A stretch of DNA of 64,000 nt from Candidatus Saccharimonadota bacterium. Lineage in GTDB: Bacteria > Patescibacteriota > Saccharimonadia > Saccharimonadales > Saccharimonadaceae. Of this stretch, positions 1 through 8,052 are shown in pieces. The stretch covers positions 124,001 through 188,000 of the forward strand of contig CAJPUO010000002.1 in NCBI GenBank assembly GCA_905373795.1, written 5' to 3'. A program made the position numbers and the translations under genes. Under the pieces are notes generated by a model. That model made no database searches. It was not told the origin of the DNA and was given only the letters and a program-made list of their open reading frames with translations. Position 1 is the stretch's first letter. Each line of letters opens with the position of its first letter.

Positions 1-126
1 GTGAACGACGATGCTGGCGAGAAGGTGACAGTGCAGCTGTCCGAGCCGCAGCGCGCCGCCACCCCAGGTCAGTCAGCCGTGATATATGACGGCGAGGAAT
101 GTTTGGGCGGCGGGATTATTTACTAA
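1..126 (+). CDS. mnmA: tRNA-specific 2-thiouridylase MnmA, C-terminal end (partial)
   Basis: The window opens inside this gene; only the last 41 codons and the TAA stop are present. The tail contains PQRAATPGQSAVIYDGEECL followed by GGGIIY, the signature of the C-terminal beta-barrel of MnmA (PQRA-PGQ-AV-YD-ECLGGG). MnmA thiolates U34 of tRNA Lys, Glu and Gln. The catalytic ATP-pyrophosphatase domain lies outside the window. Its last 54 bases overlap, tail to tail, a small minus-strand ORF. Confidence 0.88.
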   Translation: MNDDAGEKVTVQLSEPQRAATPGQSAVIYDGEECLGGGIIY

Positions 127-299
127 GCTAGCTGCTACTGAGAAGTATACTTGCGGGCCTTCATTCATCATAGCCTCGATAAGCATACCGCGGTTAGGAA
201 TCTGGCCAAACAGCTCTTTCAGCCTTTCAAGATTTTCTTTGTGTTCGACGATACTTTGGGAAATATGAGCCTTAGTGATTGATCCTCTCTCTCAGACAT
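73..299 (-). pseudogene. Small hypothetical protein, frameshifted at a GA repeat
   Basis: On the minus strand an ATG at 299-297 (MSER) runs out of frame after about 26 codons. A second frame, open from 291 to the TGA at 75-73, reads as a convincing helical protein (IVEHKENLERLKELFGQ, then PNRGMLIEAMMNE). The two frames meet at GAGAGAGAG (285-293). Loss of one GA unit would give one ORF of about 74 codons. The frame either decays or switches by slippage. The 3' end overlaps mnmA by 54 bases. I do not recognise the family. Confidence 0.5.
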
Positions 300-415
300 T
301 GCGCAACGTCAGGTGCTTCAAGCTGGCGTTTCTCTTTTTCTGCTCTGTCAGACACGGCTTTTATCGGATCATCAGTAATTAAATCATACACTTCGCGTCG
401 AGCAATACTAAAAGT
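272..415 (-). pseudogene. Continuation of the kinase-like gene beyond an in-frame TAA
   Basis: Directly after the TAA (418-416) of the upstream minus-strand gene the same frame stays open for 47 codons, to a TAA at 274-272. It encodes a charged helical segment (ARREVYDLITDDPIKAVSDR). The only ordinary start inside is GTG at 391, without a Shine-Dalgarno site. The simplest reading is the original C-terminus of the upstream gene cut off by a nonsense change. A separate 39-codon GTG ORF is the alternative. Its end overlaps the ATG of the next small ORF. Confidence 0.45.
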
Positions 416-1126
416 TTAATTAGTGATTGCTTGAAGTTTCCGTGATAGATTCATGCGCTCACGAAAATCGTAGCCCTGTTCTTCAAAACGCATCAACTGC
501 TGGTAGTCAAATATGTTATCTAACATAGAGACAATTAGTCCTGAATAACCAGCTCGAAGATTATCTTTGTTAGTCGAATTATTAATTGTCATATCCTGTA
601 AGTCATAAAAAAACAAGCGCATTGATCCATCGGGCAAAGCGGCAAACGATATGCTGTCTCGCGACAGGATGATTCCCGATTGTGTGAGCGTGGCGATATC
701 GGCACCAAAACCAGTGATATAGGAAGAAATATCTGAAAAATGTTCAATATGAGAAAGTGGACCGTGTGTATATGTCTGTGTTCCATCCTTGCTGTCAAAG
801 ACCCTAAAAGGAAGGTCAGAAAATGGCGTCATGCTTAGTGCTGGTAATTCCCGACTGTTTATAGTAGCAACCATTATTTCGTATTCTGGAATAGTGAGAA
901 GTCCTAATTCAGACAGTAGTTTCGCGTTTTCGGGTTCTTGTAATACACTGTTCCATTTCTCTGCCTGTGTATCGGGATCGTCAATGCTATTCGGCACCGC
1001 TAGCGCCCTTCTTTTTCCATTAATGATTGCGTCAAATACTGTTTTTGAGCCTCCTTCGCCAAGTAGACCCGAAATAATAAAATCTGTATCATCGATTTCT
1101 CTTGGTTGGATATATTCGTGTGACAT
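416..1126 (-). CDS. Small protein-kinase-like protein (possible pseudokinase)
   Basis: 236 aa, no signal or TM. Residues about 20-35 (LLGEGGSKTVFDAIINGKRR) resemble a glycine-rich loop followed by a beta-strand lysine. Around 155-175 a segment with SRD (LSRDSISFAALPDG) then FFYDLQDM sits where HRD...N and DFG fall in kinases. The asparagine and glycine are replaced, so activity is doubtful. The frame continues past its TAA, so the gene may be truncated. It starts 8 bases after a TATAAT box. The kinase assignment is inference from motif order; the target is unknown. Confidence 0.5.
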   Translation of the reverse strand: MSHEYIQPREIDDTDFIISGLLGEGGSKTVFDAIINGKRRALAVPNSIDDPDTQAEKWNSVLQEPENAKLLSELGLLTIPEYEIMVATINSRELPALSMTPFSDLPFRVFDSKDGTQTYTHGPLSHIEHFSDISSYITGFGADIATLTQSGIILSRDSISFAALPDGSMRLFFYDLQDMTINNSTNKDNLRAGYSGLIVSMLDNIFDYQQLMRFEEQGYDFRERMNLSRKLQAITN

Positions 1127-1134
1127 ACTTGAAC

Positions 1135-1163
1135 ATTATAACAGATAGACATAAAAAAGTCAA
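1135..1163 (-). promoter_or_regulatory. Promoter of the kinase-like gene
   Basis: On the minus strand TTGACT (1163-1158), 17 bases, TATAAT (1140-1135), then 8 bases to the ATG at 1126. No ribosome-binding site fits between, so a leaderless mRNA is predicted. Confidence 0.7.
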
Positions 1164-1182
1164 TAGCAATCTCAAGGTAGAA

Positions 1183-1211
1183 TTGACGACCGCGCGTAAA
1201 TAGTGTACACT
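1183..1211 (+). promoter_or_regulatory. rpsP promoter
   Basis: TTGACG (1183-1188), 17 bases, TACACT (1206-1211). Transcription should start near 1218, giving a leader of about 47 bases with an AGGAAG ribosome-binding site before the ATG at 1265. Confidence 0.7.
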
Positions 1212-1264
1212 CTCTAGGAGTAAGACATTAATCAAAGAGTTGTAAGAAAAGGAAGAAATTACAC

Positions 1265-1612
1265 ATGTTAGCAATTCGTTTGCAACGGTTGGGTCGCAAA
1301 GGTTATCCAGTGTATCGCCTGGCGGTACAGGAGGCGCATCGTCACCCGTCGAGTGGTCGAGTGGTCGCGTATGTCGGTAGTTACAACCCGCATACTAAAG
1401 AAGCAAATATTCAGGTTGAATCGGCGCAGAAATATTTAGATAACGGCGCTCAGCCAACCCCGCGCGTCGTTAAACTATTGAAAGAAGCTGGTGTTAAATT
1501 ACCGAAATGGATTAAAGAACCGGCTGCTGATAAGCATAAATCTATCCGTAACCCAGAGAAACTTCGCAAGAATCAGCCGAATGAAGAGCCGGCTGAAGAA
1601 TCTGCTGAGTAG
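1265..1612 (+). CDS. rpsP: 30S ribosomal protein S16
   Basis: 115 aa. The N-terminus MLAIRLQRLGRKGYPVYRLA and the YVGSYNP motif near residue 38 are diagnostic of S16, a small-subunit assembly protein. Bacterial S16 is usually 80-90 aa; here a lysine- and glutamate-rich tail adds about 25 residues. Monocistronic, with its own promoter and a terminator directly behind. In many bacteria rpsP leads an rpsP-rimM-trmD-rplS operon; here trmD lies 47 kb away. Confidence 0.95.
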   Translation: MLAIRLQRLGRKGYPVYRLAVQEAHRHPSSGRVVAYVGSYNPHTKEANIQVESAQKYLDNGAQPTPRVVKLLKEAGVKLPKWIKEPAADKHKSIRNPEKLRKNQPNEEPAEESAE

Positions 1613-1631
1613 ATATTATAGAATAATCGCA

Positions 1632-1660
1632 AACCGCTCGTTAATCGGGCGGTTTTGTTT
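1632..1660 (+). terminator. rpsP terminator
   Basis: Stem AACCGCTCG (1632-1640) pairs with CGGGCGGTT (1646-1654) around a five-base loop, followed by a T-rich run. The alaS promoter begins directly after it. Confidence 0.8.
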
Positions 1661-1662
1661 TA

Positions 1663-1671
1663 TGCTATAAT
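1663..1671 (+). promoter_or_regulatory. alaS extended -10 promoter
   Basis: TGC-TATAAT (1663-1671) ends 7 bases before the ATG at 1679. There is no Shine-Dalgarno site and no clear -35, so a leaderless alaS mRNA is predicted. The box decides the start: the upstream ATG at 1655 precedes it. Confidence 0.7.
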
Positions 1672-1678
1672 TACCTCT

Positions 1679-3556
1679 ATGAACACACAAGAAATCCGCC
1701 AGAAATATCTCGAATTTTGCCAAAGGAACGGCCACGCTATTATTGAGCGGGCGCCGCTTATACTGCACAATGACCCGACGACGTTATTTACCGGCTCGGG
1801 CATGCAGCCGCTCTTACCTTACTTGCTGGGCCAGGATCATCCGCAAGGCACTAAATTGGCTGATAGCCAAACGTGTTTGCGGGCGCAGGATATTGAGGAT
1901 GTTGGCGATAATCGCCATACGACGTTCTTTGAGATGCTGGGTAATTGGAGTATGGGCGAATATTTCAAACGCCAGCAGATTGAGTGGTTTTTCGAATTTT
2001 TGACAGAAATAGTTGGGCTGGATCCGCATAAAATCTACGTTAGCTGTTTTATCGGCGATGATAAAAATAACATTCCGCGCGACGATGAAGCAGCGCAAAT
2101 TTGGCAGGAAGTTTTTGCCAAAAAAGGCATTGAAGCTAAAATCGTCGAGCTGGACAGCGCTGAAAATGGCGATAAGCTGGGTATGCAGGGCGGCCGGATT
2201 TTCTTTTACAACGATAAAGAGAACTGGTGGAGCCGCGGCGGCGGCATTGATAGTACGCCGATCGGCGATCCATGCGGGCCGGATAGCGAGGTGTTTTATG
2301 ATTTTGGCGAGCAGCATCATGATGCTAGTTTTGGGCAGGCGCATCCAGCTAGCGATAGCGGCCGATTTATGGAAATTGGCAACCAAGTGTTTATGCAGTA
2401 TCGCCGGCTGGACGACGGTAGCTTTGAACCGCTGAAACGCAAGAATGTTGATTTCGGCGGCGGCCTGGAGCGGATTGCCGCGGCGGCAATTGACAGTCCT
2501 GATGTATTTAAGATCAGCCTACTACAGCCAATTATTAAAAAGCTAGAAAGTTTAAGCGGCAAGGAATACGCTACACATACCGCGTCAATGCGAGTGATCG
2601 CCGATCATCTAAGGGCAGCGGTATTTTTGGCGGTCGATGGCTGCGTGCCGAGTAATAAGGAGCAGGGCTACGTGATGCGCCGCTTACTGCGCCGGGCGAT
2701 TCGCTATAGTTTTGACCTGGGTATTGAGCAGAATTTCCTGGAGGAAGTTGTGCCGGTAATCGCTGACTTATACGAAGCAGATTTTCCAGAAGTTAAGGAG
2801 AGTCGCGAGAGTATCATCGCTGTGCTGGTCAAGGAAGAAAAAGCCTTCCGCCAGACGCTGCGTAAAGGCTTAAAGCAGATGCAGCATTATATCGACGATG
2901 GCTTGACTGGCGAAGAACTATTCATGCTGTATGATACGTTTGGTTTTCCGGTAGAACTGAGTACCGAGGAGGCGTATAAACAAGGCATCAAACTTTCTGA
3001 TAATTGGCGCGCCGAATTTGATGCGCGAATGGCCGAGCAGCGCCAACGCTCCAAGACAGCCCGCAAAGGGCAATTTAGCGGCGGCCTAGAGGGCCACGAT
3101 CCAATCCATCTGAAATATCACACGGCGACGCACTTGTTGGGGGCGGCGCTGCGCAAAGTTCTGAAGGCGTCGGATTTGCAGCAGCATGGCAGCAATATCA
3201 CTGCCGAGCGCCTGCGTTTTGATTTTAATCACGATAAATTAACATCAGAGGAAAAACAGGCGGTGGAGGATCAGGTCAATGCGTGGATTGATGCTGATTT
3301 GCCGGTTAGTTACCAGATCTATCCGACTGACGAGGCGCTAAAAATGGGTGCAATCGGCGCCTTTGGCGAGCGCTACGGTGATAAAGTGAAAGTCTATTCC
3401 ATCGGCGAAGGCGACAACGTGGTTAGTTTCGAAGTTTGCGGCGGCCCGCACGTTGAACACACGGGTGTTTTGGCTGAAGGCGGTAAGCGCTTCAAAATCA
3501 CCAAGGAGGAATCTAGCTCGGCGGGAATTCGCCGGATTAAAGCGGTTTTGAAATAA
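1679..3556 (+). CDS. alaS: Alanyl-tRNA synthetase, short form
   Basis: 625 aa from MNTQEIRQKYLEF. Charges tRNA-Ala with alanine. Class II catalytic core (GSGMQPLLPYL, QTCLRAQDIEDVG) comes first, then the tRNA-recognition domain, then the editing domain with HTATH and CGGPHVEHTG. The protein ends at SSSAGIRRIKAVLK, directly after the editing domain. Most bacterial AlaRS are about 850-880 aa and carry a C-terminal coiled coil and C-Ala (DHHA1) domain, which are missing here. An upstream ATG at 1655 is in frame but lies before the promoter box. Confidence 0.95.
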   Translation: MNTQEIRQKYLEFCQRNGHAIIERAPLILHNDPTTLFTGSGMQPLLPYLLGQDHPQGTKLADSQTCLRAQDIEDVGDNRHTTFFEMLGNWSMGEYFKRQQIEWFFEFLTEIVGLDPHKIYVSCFIGDDKNNIPRDDEAAQIWQEVFAKKGIEAKIVELDSAENGDKLGMQGGRIFFYNDKENWWSRGGGIDSTPIGDPCGPDSEVFYDFGEQHHDASFGQAHPASDSGRFMEIGNQVFMQYRRLDDGSFEPLKRKNVDFGGGLERIAAAAIDSPDVFKISLLQPIIKKLESLSGKEYATHTASMRVIADHLRAAVFLAVDGCVPSNKEQGYVMRRLLRRAIRYSFDLGIEQNFLEEVVPVIADLYEADFPEVKESRESIIAVLVKEEKAFRQTLRKGLKQMQHYIDDGLTGEELFMLYDTFGFPVELSTEEAYKQGIKLSDNWRAEFDARMAEQRQRSKTARKGQFSGGLEGHDPIHLKYHTATHLLGAALRKVLKASDLQQHGSNITAERLRFDFNHDKLTSEEKQAVEDQVNAWIDADLPVSYQIYPTDEALKMGAIGAFGERYGDKVKVYSIGEGDNVVSFEVCGGPHVEHTGVLAEGGKRFKITKEESSSAGIRRIKAVLK

Positions 3557-3594
3557 ATAAACATGAGGTAATTTATTAGTGAAAAAGTCAACAA

Positions 3595-3623
3595 TTGCCT
3601 CAAAATCACAAGCGTTATATAAT
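3595..3623 (+). promoter_or_regulatory. Promoter of the FtsA/PilM-like operon
   Basis: TTGCCT (3595-3600), 17 bases, TATAAT (3618-3623), 8 bases to the ATG at 3632, no ribosome-binding site: leaderless start of a four-gene operon. Confidence 0.75.
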
Positions 3624-3631
3624 AAACCTGT

Positions 3632-4894
3632 ATGGCATTGAGAGACATGTTAAAAAAAACTGACAAAGACACTCCGGAATTGTTAGTTGGTTTGGATATT
3701 GGTACAGAGGTCGTTAAGGCGCTGATTGCCGAAATAAAAGATGATAATTTGGAAATTATCGGTGTCGGGCGCAAACAACAAGAGATGGGCGACATGCATT
3801 TAGGCGCGATTGCTGATATTGCTGGCGTGGTCGCAAATTGCGAAGCGGCGCTTACCGAGGCGGAAGATCAAGCTGGCATACAGGGTAAACGCGTGATTAT
3901 TGGTATTGCTGGCGAACTAGTAAAGGGTGTTACTAATACGATTCGTTACCGCCGTCCGCAGCCGAATAAAACTTTAGACGTGGCAGAGATGGAGTTTATC
4001 ATTGAGAAGGTGCAAGAGCGGGCGCAAAGTAAAGCTCAGGCGCAGATCGCATTGGAAACTGGCAATGAGGATGTTGAAGTGAAGCTAGTTAATTCGGCGC
4101 TGGTGAGTATTCATATTGATGGTTATAAAGTGTCTAATCCGATTGGCTTTCAGGGGCGGGACGTAGCAGTACAAATTTATACGGCATTTGCGCCGATGGT
4201 GCATATCGGGGCGTTGGAAAAGGTGGCTGACGAATTAGCGTTAGAATTGGTGGCGGTAGCTGCCGAGCCGTTTGCAGTGAGCCGCAGTGTTTTGGGAACA
4301 GATACCGACAGTAATTTTACGGCGATTTTAGCAGACATCGGTGGCGGCACAACCGATATTGCAGTAGTGAACGACGGCGGAGTTGAGGGGACGAAGATGT
4401 TTGGTATCGGCGGCCGGAGTTTTACGCGGACAATTGCGGCTGATTTGGATTTGAGCTTTAAGGATGCTGAGAAGTTAAAGCTAAACCTTAATGATGGTAA
4501 TGTTAAGCCGGCAGTGAAAAAGCGAGTTGATGAGGCGATTGATAAGACATTAGAGGTGTGGTTATCCGGCGTGGAATTGGCATTAAGCGAGTTTGACAAT
4601 GTTGATTATTTACCAAACCGTATTTTGCTGTGCGGCGGCGGTTCTAATTTGAAAAAAATTACTGAGGCGCTGGAAAAACACCAGTGGCATGAGGATCTAC
4701 CGTTTACGAAAAAACCAGTCGTGCAATATATTAAGCCTAGCGACGTGACTGGCATAATCGATACCACAGGCGATATAGCCGATCATACGTTTATCACGGT
4801 TATGGGTTTACTGCGGGTGGGGTATGATACAATAATTGGAAACCAGGAAAGTAATGGTTTGGTCGAAAAAGTAAACAGGTTATTAAAGATTTGA
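3632..4894 (+). CDS. Actin-fold ATPase of the FtsA/PilM family
   Basis: 420 aa, soluble. LVGLDIGTEVVKALIAEI near residues 18-35 is phosphate-1, ADIGGGTTDIAVV near 234-246 is phosphate-2 and LLCGGGSNL near 330 is the adenosine motif of the actin/Hsp70/FtsA fold. An SHS2-like segment lies between about 85 and 180. FtsA anchors the Z ring; PilM organises type IV pili. The neighbours (a one-TM envelope protein, ruvX, mltG) fit an envelope or division role but no ftsZ is near. I cannot choose between FtsA and PilM; CPR genomes usually carry this gene as an FtsA-domain protein. Confidence 0.8.
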   Translation: MALRDMLKKTDKDTPELLVGLDIGTEVVKALIAEIKDDNLEIIGVGRKQQEMGDMHLGAIADIAGVVANCEAALTEAEDQAGIQGKRVIIGIAGELVKGVTNTIRYRRPQPNKTLDVAEMEFIIEKVQERAQSKAQAQIALETGNEDVEVKLVNSALVSIHIDGYKVSNPIGFQGRDVAVQIYTAFAPMVHIGALEKVADELALELVAVAAEPFAVSRSVLGTDTDSNFTAILADIGGGTTDIAVVNDGGVEGTKMFGIGGRSFTRTIAADLDLSFKDAEKLKLNLNDGNVKPAVKKRVDEAIDKTLEVWLSGVELALSEFDNVDYLPNRILLCGGGSNLKKITEALEKHQWHEDLPFTKKPVVQYIKPSDVTGIIDTTGDIADHTFITVMGLLRVGYDTIIGNQESNGLVEKVNRLLKI

Positions 4895-4895
4895 A

Positions 4896-6524
4896 ATGAA
4901 TAAAGACGTTATCCATATTGACACAGAAGACGATATTACGTCAATAATTGGCAAGATTAAATCGTCAAAAGAGCGGATTATTGCCTTGGTGCCGCCGCGG
5001 CGAATCGGCGTTTTGCAGAGTGCGGTTAACATTCGACTGTTGGCGCGAGCAGCTAAATCAGCGGACAAAAGAGTGGTAATAATTACCAGCGACAATGTAT
5101 TGGCAGGATTGGCGGCGACAGCCGATATTCCAGTAGCAAAAACATTGCAAAGTAAGCCGGAAATTGCGGAAATTCCAGCGCTGAAAGTAGACGATAATGA
5201 TGTGATTGATGGCGGACAGCTGCCAGTTGGCGATATGGCAGATTCAACGCATAAAAAACCAAAAGATAACAAGGGGGCTAGCGAGGCAAATACCCCAGAT
5301 GCCGCCAATAAGAATAAATCTCCTGGTGATTCAGCAAAAAGTAATAAGAAAAAGCCGAAGATTCCAGATTTTAATGTTTTTCGCAAGAAGTTCGCTTTGA
5401 TTGGCGGCGGCGTACTGTTATTAATTATATTTTTAGTGTGGGCGACTTGGTTTGCGCCGCACGCGACAGTAATTATTACCGCTAAAACAAAGGGCGTAAA
5501 AGTCAGCGAGACGGTAAAATTAACGACGGACGACACGGTCAGCGCTAAAAATGACAGCATTAAGGTTCAGAAACGAGAGTTACAAAAAGAAATCAGTGTT
5601 GAGTTTGCGGCAACTGGTAAAAAGAATGTTGGAGAAAAGGCGACTGGGTCAGTTAGGTTTAGTAATTCGTCAAAAAATAGCGTGACTATAGCTGCGGGGA
5701 CGATTCTTAAGAATAATGATTTGTCTTATGTGCTATCTTCGTCAGTGACAGTTCCGGCGGCGACGTTGTCGTGGGATTGTTCTGATAGAACTTGCTCCGG
5801 AACGGCTACCGCCTCGGTACGGGCAGCTGAGGGCGGTTCGCAGTATAATGCAGCGTCGGGTAGTATGTCGATTTCGGTTGATGGCATAAAAGCTTCGCTG
5901 ATGTCGCCAACCAGCGGCGGGACTGACAAAACAGCTACCGTAGTAACAGCGTCTGACGTTGCCAGCGCAAAATCGAAATTAAACGAACAGAAGGATAATA
6001 GCCTAAAAAATCAGCTTGCCAGCTCTTTCGGCAGCTCTGCGAAGGTCATCACCGATAGTTATTCTGAAAATCGCTCAGATCCAGTTCCTAGCGTGGCGGT
6101 TGATAGCGAAGCCTCGGGTAGCGTGCTGCTAAAATCGACAATTACTGCCAGTATGCTGGCAGCAGATAAATCTGATATAAAATCTTTCATTGACGCTAAA
6201 ATTAGAGAAGACGATATTGGCGATAAAAAGTCGCAAAAAATTTATGACAGCGGCGTAGATAAAGCGGAATTTTCTCAATTTACTGATAGAGGTGGTATTA
6301 AGAGCCTTGTTGTGACCGCTAACGGCAAGATTGGTCCGGAAATTAATGAGTCTAAAGTAAAAGAGCAAGCAAAAGGCCGGACGTACGGTGATGTGCAGTC
6401 GTCGATTGAGTCTATTGAAGGCGTTGAGGATGTTGATGTAAAATTCTCGCCGTTTTGGGTAAGATCTGTACCAAATGATATAAAAAAGATTAACGTTGAG
6501 TTTAAGCTGAAGGATGCCAAATAG
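4896..6524 (+). CDS. One-TM envelope protein of the CPR 'baseplate J-like' type
   Basis: 542 aa, starting 1 base after the upstream gene. Residues 1-80 form a soluble alpha/beta domain (IIALVPPRRIGVLQSAVNIR and RVVIITSDNVLAGLAA). A lysine/asparagine-rich linker follows, then one TM helix near 167-188 (LIGGGVLLLIIFLVWATWFA) and about 350 extracellular residues rich in Ser, Thr and Val. This layout is common in Patescibacteria and often labelled baseplate J/gp47-like; that label does not imply a phage. The outer part repeats short beta-rich segments typical of a periplasmic or surface stalk. Function unknown. Confidence 0.65.
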   Translation: MNKDVIHIDTEDDITSIIGKIKSSKERIIALVPPRRIGVLQSAVNIRLLARAAKSADKRVVIITSDNVLAGLAATADIPVAKTLQSKPEIAEIPALKVDDNDVIDGGQLPVGDMADSTHKKPKDNKGASEANTPDAANKNKSPGDSAKSNKKKPKIPDFNVFRKKFALIGGGVLLLIIFLVWATWFAPHATVIITAKTKGVKVSETVKLTTDDTVSAKNDSIKVQKRELQKEISVEFAATGKKNVGEKATGSVRFSNSSKNSVTIAAGTILKNNDLSYVLSSSVTVPAATLSWDCSDRTCSGTATASVRAAEGGSQYNAASGSMSISVDGIKASLMSPTSGGTDKTATVVTASDVASAKSKLNEQKDNSLKNQLASSFGSSAKVITDSYSENRSDPVPSVAVDSEASGSVLLKSTITASMLAADKSDIKSFIDAKIREDDIGDKKSQKIYDSGVDKAEFSQFTDRGGIKSLVVTANGKIGPEINESKVKEQAKGRTYGDVQSSIESIEGVEDVDVKFSPFWVRSVPNDIKKINVEFKLKDAK

Positions 6525-6918
6525 GAATTTTTTGGCTCTGGATGTCGGTACGCGGCGGATCGGCGTAGCGATGGCTGATTCTCGGGTTAAAATTGCGGTG
6601 CCTTTTGGGTGGCTGGAGAATGACGAGTCAATAATCCAAAAAATTGTCGAATTGATTTTACGAAACGATATTAATACTATCGTCGTAGGCTATCCGCGCA
6701 ATCAATCTGGCGAACCAACGCAGCAGACGAAGTATGTAGAGAATTTTGTCGACCAATTAGCAGAGATTGATTTGGATACGAAAGTAGTTTTCCAGGACGA
6801 GTCGCTGACAAGCGTCCAGGCGGAGCAAAGACTGGGTAATAAAATTAAAGATAAAGGCGAAATTGACGCCGAGGCGGCTAGTATAATTTTGCAAGATTAT
6901 TTGGAGGAGCATATATGA
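6514..6918 (+). CDS. ruvX: Holliday junction resolvase-like protein RuvX (YqgF)
   Basis: 134 aa. RNase H-like fold with FLALDVGTRRIGVAMAD at residues 6-22 (first catalytic Asp), IVVGYPRNQSGEP near 55-67 and QDESLTSVQAEQRL with the second acidic residue near 93-106. The family acts in pre-16S rRNA 5' end maturation and has been proposed to cleave Holliday junctions. It overlaps the upstream gene by 11 bases and mltG by ATGA, so translation is coupled. The yqgF-mltG pairing is conserved in many bacteria. Confidence 0.92.
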   Translation: MPNRNFLALDVGTRRIGVAMADSRVKIAVPFGWLENDESIIQKIVELILRNDINTIVVGYPRNQSGEPTQQTKYVENFVDQLAEIDLDTKVVFQDESLTSVQAEQRLGNKIKDKGEIDAEAASIILQDYLEEHI

Positions 6919-7994
6919 AAATTCGAAGAAGCCGCAGAAAATGGCTAATAGCTTTGTCGGTGCTGGTTGCTGTGGTCGGCGTGGCGTCGCTGAGTGCGGC
7001 TATGTGGTATCGACAGATGCTTATGCCAGCTGATGTTAGTAATAAAACAGCTATGAGGGTTGATATTAAGGAAGGTATGAACTCTGGCGATATAGCTGAT
7101 AGCTTGGAGCAGAAAAAGCTTATCCGCAGCTCGTTGGCTTTTTCGGCGTATGTGCGCCTGCACAATGCTAGTAACAAGTTTCAATCTGGTGTATATTCAG
7201 TAAAGCCGTCGCAAACAGTGCCGGAAATTGTAGCTCGCTTAACTAGCGGTAAATCAGATGAGATTTCGATAACGTTTTATCCAGGTGCAACGCTGCATAC
7301 GAAAATCAAAAATTCAGACGGTAGAGAAGTAGAATCGGTGTTAAAAAAAGCGGAATTTTCGGATAAAAAAATAAAAGAGGCGTTTAATGCCAAATATACG
7401 AATCCAATTTTAGTTAGCCGCCCGAACGGCGCTGACCTGGAGGGCTACGTTTATGGTGAAACATTTTATATTTCGCCTAATGAGTCAATTGAACAAGTAA
7501 TTAAGCGTTCGCTTAGTCATTTTGAGGCTGTCGTGAAAAAATATAATCTAGTAGAGAAGTTTAAGGCTCGTGGTTTGACGCTGCATCAGGGGATTACATT
7601 GGCATCAATTATTCAAAAGGAGTCAATTGGCTGCGGTGCTGGGGCGGAAACATGCGCTGATCAGCGAAAAATTGCGAGCGTATTCTATAATCGTTTGAAA
7701 GCGGATATGCCGTTAGGGTCTGATGTAACATATCAATATGCTGCTGATAAAACTGGTGCAGTACGGACGCCGGATTTAAATTCCCCGTACAATACTCGCA
7801 AACACAAGGGCTTGCCTCCAGGGCCAATTGCTGTGCCGTCTTTGAGTGCGCTAAACGCAGCGGCTGATCCGGAAAATACTCCATACAAGTACTTTTTGAG
7901 CGGTGATGATGACGTTACGTATTTTGCGGTAACGAATGATGAGCATGAGAAGAATATCAAGCAGCATTGCCAGAAAAAATGCCAGATTTCTTGA
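6915..7994 (+). CDS. mltG: Endolytic murein transglycosylase MltG
   Basis: 359 aa. One N-terminal TM helix (residues 11-32) anchors a YceG domain outside the membrane. MltG cleaves nascent glycan strands and ends their elongation. The catalytic Glu is E236 in LASIIQKESIG; LEGYVYGETF (175-184) and GSDVTYQYA are the other family blocks. A cysteine pair (CGAGAETC, 240-247) just after the catalytic Glu is unusual and could form a disulfide. Last gene of the operon starting at 3632. Confidence 0.93.
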   Translation: MKIRRSRRKWLIALSVLVAVVGVASLSAAMWYRQMLMPADVSNKTAMRVDIKEGMNSGDIADSLEQKKLIRSSLAFSAYVRLHNASNKFQSGVYSVKPSQTVPEIVARLTSGKSDEISITFYPGATLHTKIKNSDGREVESVLKKAEFSDKKIKEAFNAKYTNPILVSRPNGADLEGYVYGETFYISPNESIEQVIKRSLSHFEAVVKKYNLVEKFKARGLTLHQGITLASIIQKESIGCGAGAETCADQRKIASVFYNRLKADMPLGSDVTYQYAADKTGAVRTPDLNSPYNTRKHKGLPPGPIAVPSLSALNAAADPENTPYKYFLSGDDDVTYFAVTNDEHEKNIKQHCQKKCQIS

Positions 7995-8018
7995 CAAATT
8001 AGCATTTCATAAAATCTA

Positions 8019-8047
8019 TTGACAATAATGTCAATGTCGTGTAAAAT
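8019..8047 (+). promoter_or_regulatory. Promoter with overlapping inverted repeat, upstream of the LysM-CHAP gene
   Basis: TTGACA (8019-8024), 17 bases, TAAAAT (8042-8047): the best -35 in the window. A perfect inverted repeat ATTGACA-ATAA-TGTCAAT (8018-8035) covers the -35 and half of the spacer, as an operator would. Confidence 0.75.
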
Positions 8048-8052
8048 AAACA

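Noticed and set aside
1655..1678. Upstream in-frame start for alaS (MFYAIITS...)
   Set aside because: It lies before the TATAAT box at 1666-1671 and extends the protein beyond the family N-terminus.
1814..2386. 190-aa minus-strand ORF opposite alaS and similar long antisense ORFs (for example opposite obgE, leuS and rpsE)
   Set aside because: They mirror the codon pattern of strongly supported genes on the other strand and show no family signature or start signals.
4896..6524. Phage baseplate gene, sign of a prophage
   Set aside because: The 'baseplate J-like' label is common for chromosomal CPR envelope proteins; no phage genes surround it. The same holds for the 'phage holin' gene at 28452.
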